A stretch of DNA of 64,000 nucleotides from Hippasteria phrygiana (taxonomy: Eukaryota; Echinodermata; Asteroidea; Valvatida; Goniasteridae), in NCBI GenBank assembly GCA_037893225.1, contig JAZGUH010000090.1, positions 1 through 64,000 of the forward strand, in the 5' to 3' direction. The position numbers and the translations under genes are program-made. Within the stretch, counting starts at the first letter, position 1; each line of letters opens with the position of its first letter. Under the pieces are notes generated by a model that did not search any database, had not been told where the DNA came from, and saw only the letters and a program-made list of their open reading frames with translations. Positions 1 through 11,631 of the stretch are shown one piece after another.

Positions 1-121
1 CAACATTACTGTATTTGGTTTATATTTCATGCAATTATGAATGAGTAAAGCAAGTCATACCCCAGGGAATTTGACAGGCATGGAGCAATAAATAGAAGGT
101 AATATGTACACAGATGTTGGC

Positions 122-206
122 CGGAAAGAAAATAAACATTGCGAGGTTTGAATTTTCTCCACAAGTTTTAACTCTAAGAAGCCGCCGATAATTGCAACAT
201 GTAGCG
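122..206. other. CpG-bearing core of the monomer (representative)
   Basis: All five CpGs of the unit lie here (122, 142, 183, 186 and 205), leaving about 146 bp with none. E units add a sixth at cacacgtttt. This gives an 85-bp CpG segment repeating every 231-232 bp. If the host methylates CpG, the methylation signal should be periodic. Nothing in the sequence shows whether it does. Confidence 0.6.
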
Positions 207-233
207 CCAGATCTAAGCTATCCATACATGTCA

Positions 234-272
234 AAATTACTGAATTTGGTTGATATTTCATGCAATTATGAA
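234..272. other. Two short dyad symmetries in the monomer 3' part (representative)
   Basis: AAATT (234-238) and AATTT (243-247) are separated by actg. TTCAT (257-261) and ATGAA (268-272) are separated by gcaatt. The second dyad is present in almost every unit; gatatgtcat units change its first arm. The first is broken in F-type units (aacatt...gtattt). Such arms are too short to prove cruciform extrusion. Short dyads are known to be enriched in some centromeric satellites that lack CENP-B boxes, so this is recorded as a possible structural element only. Confidence 0.45.
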
Positions 273-3064
273 TGAGTAAAGCAAGTCATACCCCAGGGAA
301 TTTGACATGCATGGAGCAATAAATAGACGGTAACATGTACACAGATGTTGGCCGGAAAGAAAATAAACATTGCGAGGTTTGAATTTTCTCCACAAGTTTT
401 AACTCTAGGAAGCCGCCGATGATTGCAACATGTAGCGCCAGATCTAAGCTATCCATACATGTCAAAATTACTGAATTTGGTTGATATTTCATGCAATTAT
501 GAATGAGTAAAGCAAGTCCATACCCCAGGGAATTTGACAGGCATGGAGCAATAAATAAAAGGTAATCTGCACACAGATGGTGGCCGGGAAGAAAATAAAC
601 ATTGCGAGGTTTGAATTTTCTCCACAAGTTTTAACTCTAAGAAGCCGCCGATAATTGCAACATGTAGCGCCAGATCTAAGCTATCTATACATGTCAAAAT
701 TACTGAATTTGGTTTATATTTCATGCAATTATGAATGAGTAAAGCAAGTCCATACCCCAGGGAATTTGACATGCATGGTGCAATAAATAGACGGTAACAT
801 GTACACAGATGTTGGCCGGAAAGAAAATAAACATTGCGAGGTTTGAATTTTCTCCACAAGTTTTAACTCTAAGAAGCCGCCGATAATTGCAACATGTAGC
901 GCCAGATCTAAGCTATCCATACATGTCAAAATTACTGAATTTGGTTGATATTTCATGCAATTATGAATGAGTAAAGCAAGTCATACCCCAGGGAATTTGA
1001 CAGGCATGGAGCAATAAATAGAAGGTAATATGCACACAGATGTTGGCCGGAAAGAAAATACACATTGCGAGGTTTGAATTTTCTCCACACGTTTTAACTC
1101 TAAGAAGCCGCCGATAATTGCAACATGTAGCGCCAGATCTAAGCTATCCATACTTGTCAAAATTACTGAATTTGGTTGATATTTCATGCAATTATGAATG
1201 AGTAAAGCAAGTCCATACCCCAGGGAATTTGACATGCATGGAGCAATAAATAGACGGTAACATGTACACAGATGTTGGCCGGAAAGAAAATAAACATTGC
1301 GAGGTTTGAATTTTCTCCACAAGTTTTAACTCTAGGAAGCCGCCGATGATTGCAACATGTAGCGCCAGATCTAAGCTATCCATACATGTCAACATTACTG
1401 TATTTGGTTTATATTTCATGCAATTATGAATGAGTAAAGCAAGTCATACCCCAGGGAATTTGACAGGCATGGAGCAATAAATAGAAGGTAACATGTACAC
1501 AGATGTTGGCCGGAAAGAAAATAAACATTGCGAGGTTTGAATTTTCTCCACAAGTTTTAACTCTAGGAAGCCGCCGATGATTGCAACATGTAGCGCCAGA
1601 TCTAAGCTATCCATACATGTCAACATTACTGTATTTGGTTTATATTTCATGCAATTATGAATGAGTAAAGCAAGTCATACCCCAGGGAATTTGACAGGCA
1701 TGGAGCAATAAATAGAAGGTAATATGTACACAGATGTTGGCCGGAAAGAAAATAAACATTGCGAGGTTTGAATTTTCTCCACAAGTTTTAACTCTAAGAA
1801 GCCGCCGATAATTGCAACATGTAGCGCCAGATCTAAGCTATCCATACATGTCAAAATTACTGAATTTGGTTGATATTTCATGCAATTATGAATGAGTAAA
1901 GCAAGTCATACCCCAGGGAATTTGACATGCATGGAGCAATAAATAGACGGTAACATGTACACAGATGTTGGCCGGAAAGAAAATAAACATTGCGAGGTTT
2001 GAATTTTCTCCACAAGTTTTAACTCTAGGAAGCCGCCGATGATTGCAACATGTAGCGCCAGATCTAAGCTATCCATACATGTCAAAATTACTGAATTTGG
2101 TTGATATTTCATGCAATTATGAATGAGTAAAGCAAGTCCATACCCCAGGGAATTTGACAGGCATGGAGCAATAAATAAAAGGTAATCTGCACACAGATGG
2201 TGGCCGGGAAGAAAATAAACATTGCGAGGTTTGAATTTTCTCCACAAGTTTTAACTCTAAGAAGCCGCCGATAATTGCAACATGTAGCGCCAGATCTAAG
2301 CTATCTATACATGTCAAAATTACTGAATTTGGTTTATATTTCATGCAATTATGAATGAGTAAAGCAAGTCCATACCCCAGGGAATTTGACATGCATGGTG
2401 CAATAAATAGACGGTAACATGTACACAGATGTTGGCCGGAAAGAAAATAAACATTGCGAGGTTTGAATTTTCTCCACAAGTTTGAACTCTAAGAAGCCGC
2501 CGATAATTGCAACATGTAGCGCCAGATCTAAGCTATCCATACATGTCAAAATTACTGAATTTGGTTGATATTTCATGCAATTATGAATGAGTAAAGCAAG
2601 TCATACCCCAGGGAATTTGACAGGCATGGAGCAATAAATAGAAGGTAATATGCACACAGATGTTGGCCGGAAAGAAAATACACATTGCGAGGTTTGAATT
2701 TTCTCCACACGTTTTAACTCTAAGAAGCCGCCGATAATTGCAACATGTAGCGCCAGATCTAAGCTATCCATACTTGTCAAAATTACTGAATTTGGTTGAT
2801 ATTTCATGCAATTATGAATGAGTAAAGCAAGTCCATACCCCAGGGAATTTGACATGCATGGAGCAATAAATAGACGGTAACATGTACACAGATGTTGGCC
2901 GGAAAGAAAATAAACATTGCGAGGTTTGAATTTTCTCCACAAGTTTTAACTCTAGGAAGCCGCCGATGATTGCAACATGTAGCGCCAGATCTAAGCTATC
3001 CATACATGTCAACATTACTGTATTTGGTTTATATTTCATGCAATTATGAATGAGTAAAGCAAGT

Positions 3065-6000
3065 CATACCCCAGGGAATTTGACAGGCATGGAGCAATAA
3101 ATAGAAGGTAATATGTACACAGATGTTGGCCGGAAAGAAAATAAACATTGCGAGGTTTGAATTTTCTCCACAAGTTTTAACTCTAAGAAGCCGCCGATAA
3201 TTGCAACATGTAGCGCCAGATCTAAGCTATCCATACATGTCAAAATTACTGAATTTGGTTGATATTTCATGCAATTATGAATGAGTAAAGCAAGTCATAC
3301 CCCAGGGAATTTGACATGCATGGAGCAATAAATAGACGGTAACATGTACACAGATGTTGGCCGGAAAGAAAATAAACATTGCGAGGTTTGAATTTTCTCC
3401 ACAAGTTTTAACTCTAGGAAGCCGCCGATGATTGCAACATGTAGCGCCAGATCTAAGCTATCCATACATGTCAAAATTACTGAATTTGGTTTATATTTCA
3501 TGCAATTATGAATGAGTAAAGCAAGTCCATACCCCAGGGAATTTGACAGGCATGGAGCAATAAATAGAAGGTAATATGCACACAGATGTTGGCCGGAAAG
3601 AAAATACACATTGCGAGGTTTGAATTTTCTCCACACGTTTTAACTCTAAGAAGCCGCCGATAATTGCAACATGTAGCGCCAGATCTAAGCTATCCATACT
3701 TGTCAAAATTACTGAATTTGGTTGATATTTCATGCAATTATGAATGAGTAAAGCAAGTCCATACCCCAGGGAATTTGACATGCATGGAGCAATAAATAGA
3801 CGGTAACATGTACACAGATGTTGGCCGGAAAGAAAATAAACATTGCGAGGTTTGAATTTTCTCCACAAGTTTTAACTCTAGGAAGCCGCCGATGATTGCA
3901 ACATGTAGCGCCAGATCTAAGCTATCCATACATGTCAACATTACTGTATTTGGTTTATATTTCATGCAATTATGAATGAGTAAAGCAAGTCATACCCCAG
4001 GGAATTTGACATGCATGGAGCAATAAATAGAAGGTAATATGTACACAGATGTTGGCCGGAAAGAAAATAAACATTGCGAGGTTTGAATTTTCTCCACAAG
4101 TTTTAACTCTAGGAAGCCGCCGATGATTGCAACATGTAGCGCCAGATCTAAGCTATCCATACATGTCAAAATTACTGAATTTGGTTGATATTTCATGCAA
4201 TTATGAATGAGTAAAGCAAGTCCATACCCCAGGGAATTTGACATGCATGGAGCAATAAATAGACGGTAACATGTACACAGATGTTGGCCGGAAAGAAAAT
4301 AAACATTGCGAGGTTTGAATTTTCTCCACAAGTTTTAACTCTAGGAAGCCGCCGATGATTGCAACATGTAGCGCCAGATCTAAGCTATCCATACATGCCA
4401 ACATTACTGTATTTGGTTTATATTTCATGCAATTATGAATGAGTAAAGCAAGTCATACCCCAGGGAATTTGACAGGCATGGAGCAATAAATAAAAGGTAA
4501 TCTGCACACAGATGGTGGCCGGGAAGAAAATAAACATTGCGAGGTTTGAATTTTCTCCACAAGTGTTAACTCTAAGAAGCCGCCGATAATTGCAACATGT
4601 AGCGCCAGATCTAAGCTATCCATACATGTCAAAATTACTGAATTTGGTTGATATTTCATGCAATTATGAATGAGTAAAGCAAGTCATACCCCAGGGAATT
4701 TGACATGCATGGAGCAATAAATAGAAGGTAATATGTACACAGATGTTGGCCGGAAAGAAAATAAACATTGCGAGGTTTGAATTTTCTCCACAAGTTTTAA
4801 CTCTAAGAAGCCGCCGATGATTGCAACATGTAGCGCCAGATCTAAGCTATCCATACATGTCAAAATTACTGAATTTGGTTGATATTTCATGCAATTATGA
4901 ATGAGTAAAGCAAGTCCATACCCCAGGGAATTTGACATGCATGGAGCAATAAATAGACGGTAACATGTACACAGATGTTGGCCGGAAAGAAAATAAACAT
5001 TGCGAGGTTTGAATTTTCTCCACAAGTTTTAACTCTAGGAAGCCGCCGATGATTGCAACATGTAGCGCCAGATCTAAGCTATCCATACATGTCAACATTA
5101 CTGTATTTGGTTTATATTTCATGCAATTATGAATGAGTAAAGCAAGTCATACCCCAGGGAATTTGACAGGCATGGAGCAATAAATAGAAGGTAATATGTA
5201 CACAGATGTTGGCCGGAAAGAAAATAAACATTGCGAGGTTTGAATTTTCTCCACAAGTTTTAACTCTAAGAAGCCGCCGATAATTGCAACATGTAGCGCC
5301 AGATCTAAGCTATCCATACATGTCAAAATTACTGAATTTGGTTGATATTTCATGCAATTATGAATGAGTAAAGCAAGTCATACCCCAGGGAATTTGACAT
5401 GCATGGAGCAATAAATAGACGGTAACATGTACACAGATGTTGGCCGGAAAGAAAATAAACATTGCGAGGTTTGAATTTTCTCCACAAGTTTTAACTCTAG
5501 GAAGCCGCCGATGATTGCAACATGTAGCGCCAGATCTAAGCTATCCATACATGTCAAAATTACTGAATTTGGTTGATATTTCATGCAATTATGAATGAGT
5601 AAAGCAAGTCCATACCCCAGGGAATTTGACAGGCATGGAGCAATAAATAGAAGGTAATATGCACACAGATGTTGGCCGGAAAGAAAATACACATTGCGAG
5701 GTTTGAATTTTCTCCACACGTTTTAACTCTAAGAAGCCGCCGATAATTGCAACATGTAGCGCCAGATCTAAGCTATCCATACTTGTCAAAATTACTGAAT
5801 TTGGTTGATATTTCATGCAATTATGAATGAGTAAAGCAAGTCCATACCCCAGGGAATTTGACATGCATGGAGCAATAAATAGACGGTAACATGTACACAG
5901 ATGTTGGCCGGAAAGAAAATAAACATTGCGAGGTTTGAATTTTCTCCACAAGTTTTAACTCTAGGAAGCCGCCGATGATTGCAACATGTAGCGCCAGATC

Positions 6001-6536
6001 TAAGCTATCCATACATGTCAACATTACTGTATTTGGTTTATATTTCATGCAATTATGAATGAGTAAAGCAAGTCATACCCCAGGGAATTTGACATGCATG
6101 GAGCAATAAATAGAAGGTAATATGTACACAGATGTTGGCCGGAAAGAAAATAAACATTGCGAGGTTTGAATTTTCTCCACAAGTTTTAACTCTAAGAAGC
6201 CGCCGATGATTGCAACATGTAGCGCCAGATCTAAGCTATCCATACATGTCAAAATTACTGAATTTGGTTGATATTTCATGCAATTATGAATGAGTAAAGC
6301 AAGTCCATACCCCAGGGAATTTGACATGCATGGAGCAATAAATAGACGGTAACATGTACACAGATGTTGGCCGGAAAGAAAATAAACATTGCGAGGTTTG
6401 AATTTTCTCCACAAGTTTTAACTCTAGGAAGCCGCCGATGATTGCAACATGTAGCGCCAGATCTAAGCTATCCATACATGCCAACATTACTGTATTTGGT
6501 TTATATTTCATGCAATTATGAATGAGTAAAGCAAGT
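3065..6536. repeat. HOR block A-B-E-F-G-Fa-K, two variant copies
   Basis: From 3065 the units read A, B-like, E, F, G, Fa, K, G, F. From 5148 they read A, B, E, F, G, Fa and then enter the K of the next block. The A-to-A spacing is 2,083 bp (9 units). C and D, present on both sides, are missing here. G has the start of F or B (gacatgc) with the middle of A (tagaagg, aatatgtac). Fa carries catgcc at about 4398 and 6481, and in this window it is always followed by a K-type unit. The second unit of the first copy (3296-3526) differs from B by ending in tttatat rather than tgatat. Confidence 0.82.
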
Positions 6537-9500
6537 CATACCCCAGGGAATTTGACAGGCATGGAGCAATAAATAAAAGGTAATCTGCACACAGATGGTG
6601 GCCGGGAAGAAAATAAACATTGCGAGGTTTGAATTTTCTCCACAAGTGTTAACTCTAAGAAGCCGCCGATAATTGCAACATGTAGCGCCAGATCTAAGCT
6701 ATCCATACATGTCAAAATTACTGAATTTGGTTGATATTTCATGCAATTATGAATGAGTAAAGCAAGTCCATACCCCAGGGAATTTGACAGGCATGGAGCA
6801 ATAAATAAAAGGTAATCTGCACACAGATGGTGGCCGGGAAGAAAATAAACATTGCGAGGTTTGAATTTTCTCCACAAGTTTTAACTCTAAGAAGCCGCCG
6901 ATAATTGCAACATGTAGCGCCAGATCTAAGCTATCTATACATGTCAAAATTACTGAATTTGGTTTATATTTCATGCAATTATGAATGAGTAAAGCAAGTC
7001 CATACCCCAGGGAATTTGACATGCATGGTGCAATAAATAGACGGTAACATGTACACAGATGTTGGCCGGAAAGAAAATAAACATTGCGAGGTTTGAATTT
7101 TCTCCACAAGTTTTAACTCTAAGAAGCCGCCGATAATTGCAACATGTAGCGCCAGATCTAAGCTATCCATACATGTCAAAATTACTGAATTTGGTTGATA
7201 TTTCATGCAATTATGAATGAGTAAAGCAAGTCATACCCTAGGGAATTTGACAGGCATGGAGCAATAAATAGAAGGTAATATGCACACAGATGTTGGCCGG
7301 AAAGAAAATACACATTGCGAGGTTTGAATTTTCTCCACACGTTTTAACTCTAAGAAGCCGCCGATAATTGCAACATGTAGCGCCAGATCTAAGCTATCCA
7401 TACTTGTCAAAATTACTGAATTTGGTTGATATTTCATGCAATTATGAATGAGTAAAGCAAGTCCATACCCCAGGGAATTTGACATGCATGGAGCAATAAA
7501 TAGACGGTAACATGTACACAGATGTTGGCCGGAAAGAAAATAAACATTGCGAGGTTTGAATTTTCTCCACAAGTTTTAACTCTAGGAAGCCGCCGATGAT
7601 TGCAACATGTAGCGCCAGATCTAAGCTATCCATACATGTCAACATTACTGTATTTGGTTTATATTTCATGCAATTATGAATGAGTAAAGCAAGTCATACC
7701 CCAGGGAATTTGACAGGCATGGAGCAATAAATAGAAGGTAATATGTACACAGATGTTGGCCGGAAAGAAAATAAACATTGCGAGGTTTGAATTTTCTCCA
7801 CAAGTTTTAACTCTAAGAAGCCGCCGATAATTGCAACATGTAGCGCCAGATCTAAGCTATCCATACATGTCAAAATTACTGAATTTGGTTGATATTTCAT
7901 GCAATTATGAATGAGTAAAGCAAGTCCATACCCCAGGGAATTTGACATGCATGGAGCAATAAATAGACGGTAACATGTACACAGATGTTGGCCGGAAAGA
8001 AAATAAACATTGCGAGGTTTGAATTTTCTCCACAAGTTTTAACTCTAGGAAGCCGCCGATGATTGCAACATGTAGCGCCAGATCTAAGCTATCCATACAT
8101 GCCAACATTACTGTATTTGGTTTATATTTCATGCAATTATGAATGAGTAAAGCAAGTCATACCCCAGGGAATTTGACAGGCATGGAGCAATAAATAAAAG
8201 GTAATCTGCACACAGATGGTGGCCGGGAAGAAAATAAACATTGCGAGGTTTGAATTTTCTCCACAAGTGTTAACTCTAAGAAGCCGCCGATAATTGCAAC
8301 ATGTAGCGCCAGATCTAAGCTATCCATACATGTCAAAATTACCGAATTTGGTTGATATTTCATGCAATTATGAATGAGTAAAGCAAGTCCATACCCCAGG
8401 GAATTTGACAGGCATGGAGCAATAAATAAAAGGTAATCTGCACACAGATGGTGGCCGGGAAGAAAATAAACATTGCGAGGTTTGAATTTTCTCCACAAGT
8501 TTTAACTCTAAGAAGCCGCCGATAATTGCAACATGTAGCGCCAGATCTAAGCTATCTATACATGTCAAAATTACTGAATTTGGTTTATATTTCATGCAAT
8601 TATGAATGAGTAAAGCAAGTCCATACCCCAGGGAATTTGACATGCATGGTGCAATAAATAGACGGTAACATGTACACAGATGTTGGCCGGAAAGAAAATA
8701 AACATTGCGAGGTTTGAATTTTCTCCACAAGTTTTAACTCTAAGAAGCCGCCGATAATTGCAACATGTAGCGCCAGATCTAAGCTATCCATACATGTCAA
8801 AATTACTGAATTTGGTTGATATTTCATGCAATTATGAATGAGTAAAGCAAGTCATACCCTAGGGAATTTGACAGGCATGGAGCAATAAATAGAAGGTAAT
8901 ATGCACACAGATGTTGGCCGGAAAGAAAATACACATTGCGAGGTTTGAATTTTCTCCACACGTTTTAACTCTAAGAAGCCGCCGATAATTGCAACATGTA
9001 GCGCCAGATCTAAGCTATCCATACTTGTCAAAATTACTGAATTTGGTTGATATTTCATGCAATTATGAATGAGTAAAGCAAGTCCATACCCCAGGGAATT
9101 TGACATGCATGGAGCAATAAATAGACGGTAACATGTACACAGATGTTGGCCGGAAAGAAAATAAACATTGCGAGGTTTGAATTTTCTCCACAAGTTTTAA
9201 CTCTAGGAAGCCGCCGATGATTGCAACATGTAGCGCCAGATCTAAGCTATCCATACATGTCAACATTACTGTATTTGGTTTATATTTCATGCAATTATGA
9301 ATGAGTAAAGCAAGTCATACCCCAGGGAATTTGACAGGCATGGAGCAATAAATAGAAGGTAATATGTACACAGATGTTGGCCGGAAAGAAAATAAACATT
9401 GCGAGGTTTGAATTTTCTCCACAAGTTTTAACTCTAAGAAGCCGCCGATAATTGCAACATGTAGCGCCAGATCTAAGCTATCCATACATGTCAAAATTAC

Positions 9501-11167
9501 TGAATTTGGTTGATATTTCATGCAATTATGAATGAGTAAAGCAAGTCCATACCCCAGGGAATTTGACATGCATGGAGCAATAAATAGACGGTAACATGTA
9601 CACAGATGTTGGCCGGAAAGAAAATAAACATTGCGAGGTTTGAATTTTCTCCACAAGTTTTAACTCTAGGAAGCCGCCGATGATTGCAACATGTAGCGCC
9701 AGATCTAAGCTATCCATACATGCCAACATTACTGTATTTGGTTTATATTTCATGCAATTATGAATGAGTAAAGCAAGTCATACCCCAGGGAATTTGACAG
9801 GCATGGAGCAATAAATAAAAGGTAATCTGCACACAGATGGTGGCCGGGAAGAAAATAAACATTGCGAGGTTTGAATTTTCTCCACAAGTGTTAACTCTAA
9901 GAAGCCGCCGATAATTGCAACATGTAGCGCCAGATCTAAGCTATCCATACATGTCAAAATTACTGAATTTGGTTGATATTTCATGCAATTATGAATGAGT
10001 AAAGCAAGTCCATACCCCAGGGAATTTGACAGGCATGGAGCAATAAATAAAAGGTAATCTGCACACAGATGGTGGCCGGGAAGAAAATAAACATTGCGAG
10101 GTTTGAATTTTCTCCACAAGTTTTAACTCTAAGAAGCCGCCGATAATTGCAACATGTAGCGCCAGATCTAAGCTATCTATACATGTCAAAATTACTGAAT
10201 TTGGTTTATATTTCATGCAATTATGAATGAGTAAAGCAAGTCCATACCCCAGGGAATTTGACATGCATGGTGCAATAAATAGACGGTAACATGTACACAG
10301 ATGTTGGCCGGAAAGAAAATAAACATTGCGAGGTTTGAATTTTCTCCACAAGTTTTAACTCTAAGAAGCCGCCGATAATTGCAACATGTAGCGCCAGATC
10401 TAAGCTATCCATACATGTCAAAATTACTGAATTTGGTTGATATTTCATGCAATTATGAATGAGTAAAGCAAGTCATACCCCAGGGAATTTGACAGGCATG
10501 GAGCAATAAATAGAAGGTAATATGCACACAGATGTTGGCCGGAAAGAAAATACACATTGCGAGGTTTGAATTTTCTCCACACGTTTTAACTCTAAGAAGC
10601 CGCCGATAATTGCAACATGTAGCGCCAGATCTAAGCTATCCATACTTGTCAAAATTACTGAATTTGGTTGATATTTCATGCAATTATGAATGAGTAAAGC
10701 AAGTCCATACCCCAGGGAATTTGACATGCATGGAGCAATAAATAGACGGTAACATGTACACAGATGTTGGCCGGAAAGAAAATAAACATTGCGAGGTTTG
10801 AATTTTCTCCACAAGTTTTAACTCTAGGAAGCCGCCGATGATTGCAACATGTAGCGCCAGATCTAAGCTATCCATACATGTCAACATTACTGTATTTGGT
10901 TTATATTTCATGCAATTATGAATGAGTAAAGCAAGTCATACCCCAGGGAATTTGACAGGCATGGAGCAATAAATAGAAGGTAATATGTACACAGATGTTG
11001 GCCGGAAAGAAAATAAACATTGCGAGGTTTGAATTTTCTCCACAAGTTTTAACTCTAAGAAGCCGCCGATAATTGCAACATGTAGCGCCAGATCTAAGCT
11101 ATCCATACATGTCAAAATTACTGAATTTGGTTGATATTTCATGCAATTATGAATGAGTAAAGCAAGT
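6537..11167. repeat. 7-mer HOR K-C-D-E-F-A-Fa, three copies, period 1,621 bp
   Basis: Copies start at 6537, 8158 and 9779, exactly 1,621 bp apart (three 231-bp and four 232-bp units). The order in the first two is K, C, D, E, F, A, Fa. The third reads K, C, D, E, F, A and then passes to a K unit at 11168 instead of Fa. The E units of the first two copies share ccctaggg (near 7240 and 8861), while the third has ccccaggg. A substitution at 8343 (accgaat for actgaat) is found only in copy two. Copies differ at very few bases over 1.6 kb, so this is the most regular short HOR in the window. Confidence 0.9.
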
Positions 11168-11631
11168 CCATACCCCAGGGAATTTGACAGGCATGGAGCA
11201 ATAAATAAAAGGTAATCTGCACACAGATGGTGGCCGGGAAGAAAATAAACATTGCGAGGTTTGAATTTTCTCCACAAGTGTTAACTCTAAGAAGCCGCCG
11301 ATAATTGCAACATGTAGCGCCAGATCTAAGCTATCCATACATGTGAAAATTACTGAATTTGGTTGATATTTCATGCAATTATGAATGAGTAAAGCAAGTC
11401 CATACCCCAGGGAATTTGACAGGCATGGAGCAATAAATAAAAGGTAATCTGCACACAGATGGTGGCCGGGAAGAAAATAAACATTGCGAGGTTTGAATTT
11501 TCTCCACAAGTGTTAACTCTAAGAAGCCGCCGATAATTGCAACATGTAGCGCCAGATCTAAGCTATCCATACATGTCAAAATTACTGAATTTGGTTTATA
11601 TTTCATGCAATTATGAATGAGTAAAGCAAGT
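11168..11631. repeat. K-K pair, first with catgtgaaaatt variant
   Basis: Two K units in a row separate the 7-mer block from the 22-mer block. The first carries catacatgtgaaaatt at about 11345 instead of catacatgtcaaaatt. The same A-K(gtgaaaa)-K string recurs at about 25.3, 29.0, 42.4, 45.0, 53.3, 54.7 and 63.0 kb, so it is a mobile cassette of the array rather than a local mutation. The second unit ends in tttatat here and in tgatat in the other places, which suggests exchange close to its right end. Confidence 0.8.

Larger units (their letters stand above)
56..286. repeat. Representative 231-bp monomer (type A) with landmarks
   Basis: First complete unit, 86 G+C of 231 bases. Landmarks that recur in nearly every unit: ccccaggg after the junction (59-66); AATAAA at 87-92 and 131-136; all five CpGs between 122 and 206; a BglII-type palindrome agatct at 210-215; acatgt palindromes at 198-203 and 226-231; a short dyad AAATT/AATTT at 234-247; a second dyad TTCAT/ATGAA at 257-272. 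The two acatgt sites vary with unit type. The unit start is arbitrary; I cut at the single-base indel because it is the only length-variable site. Type A is defined by gacaggc, tagaagg, aatatgtac, ctaag, gataatt and caaaatt. Confidence 0.95.
1..3064. repeat. HOR block A-B-C-D-E-F, one 7-mer and one 6-mer copy
   Basis: Units from 56 read A, B, C, D, E, F and then an A/F hybrid. The order restarts at 1676 as A, B, C, D, E, F. The first copy is 1,620 bp (7 units) and the second 1,389 bp (6 units, lacking the hybrid). Bases 1-1440 and 1621-3060 read the same line by line except for one substitution noticed at 2484 (tttgaac for ttttaac). The extra unit at 1445-1675 has the A-type start (gacaggc, tagaagg) but aacatgtac, ctagg, gatgatt and caacatt of F, so it looks like an exchange product. 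The left end is cut by the window. Confidence 0.88.

Noticed and set aside
245..256. tttatattt in F-type units as a TATA box
   Set aside because: It is a single-base variant of ttgatattt in an AT-rich stretch, repeated in every F unit, with no other promoter element or gene downstream.
6590..6610. CENP-B box in K and C units (ggtggccgggaag)
   Set aside because: Only the CGGGA half of the consensus is present. The essential TTCG half and the central A are missing, so binding is not supported.
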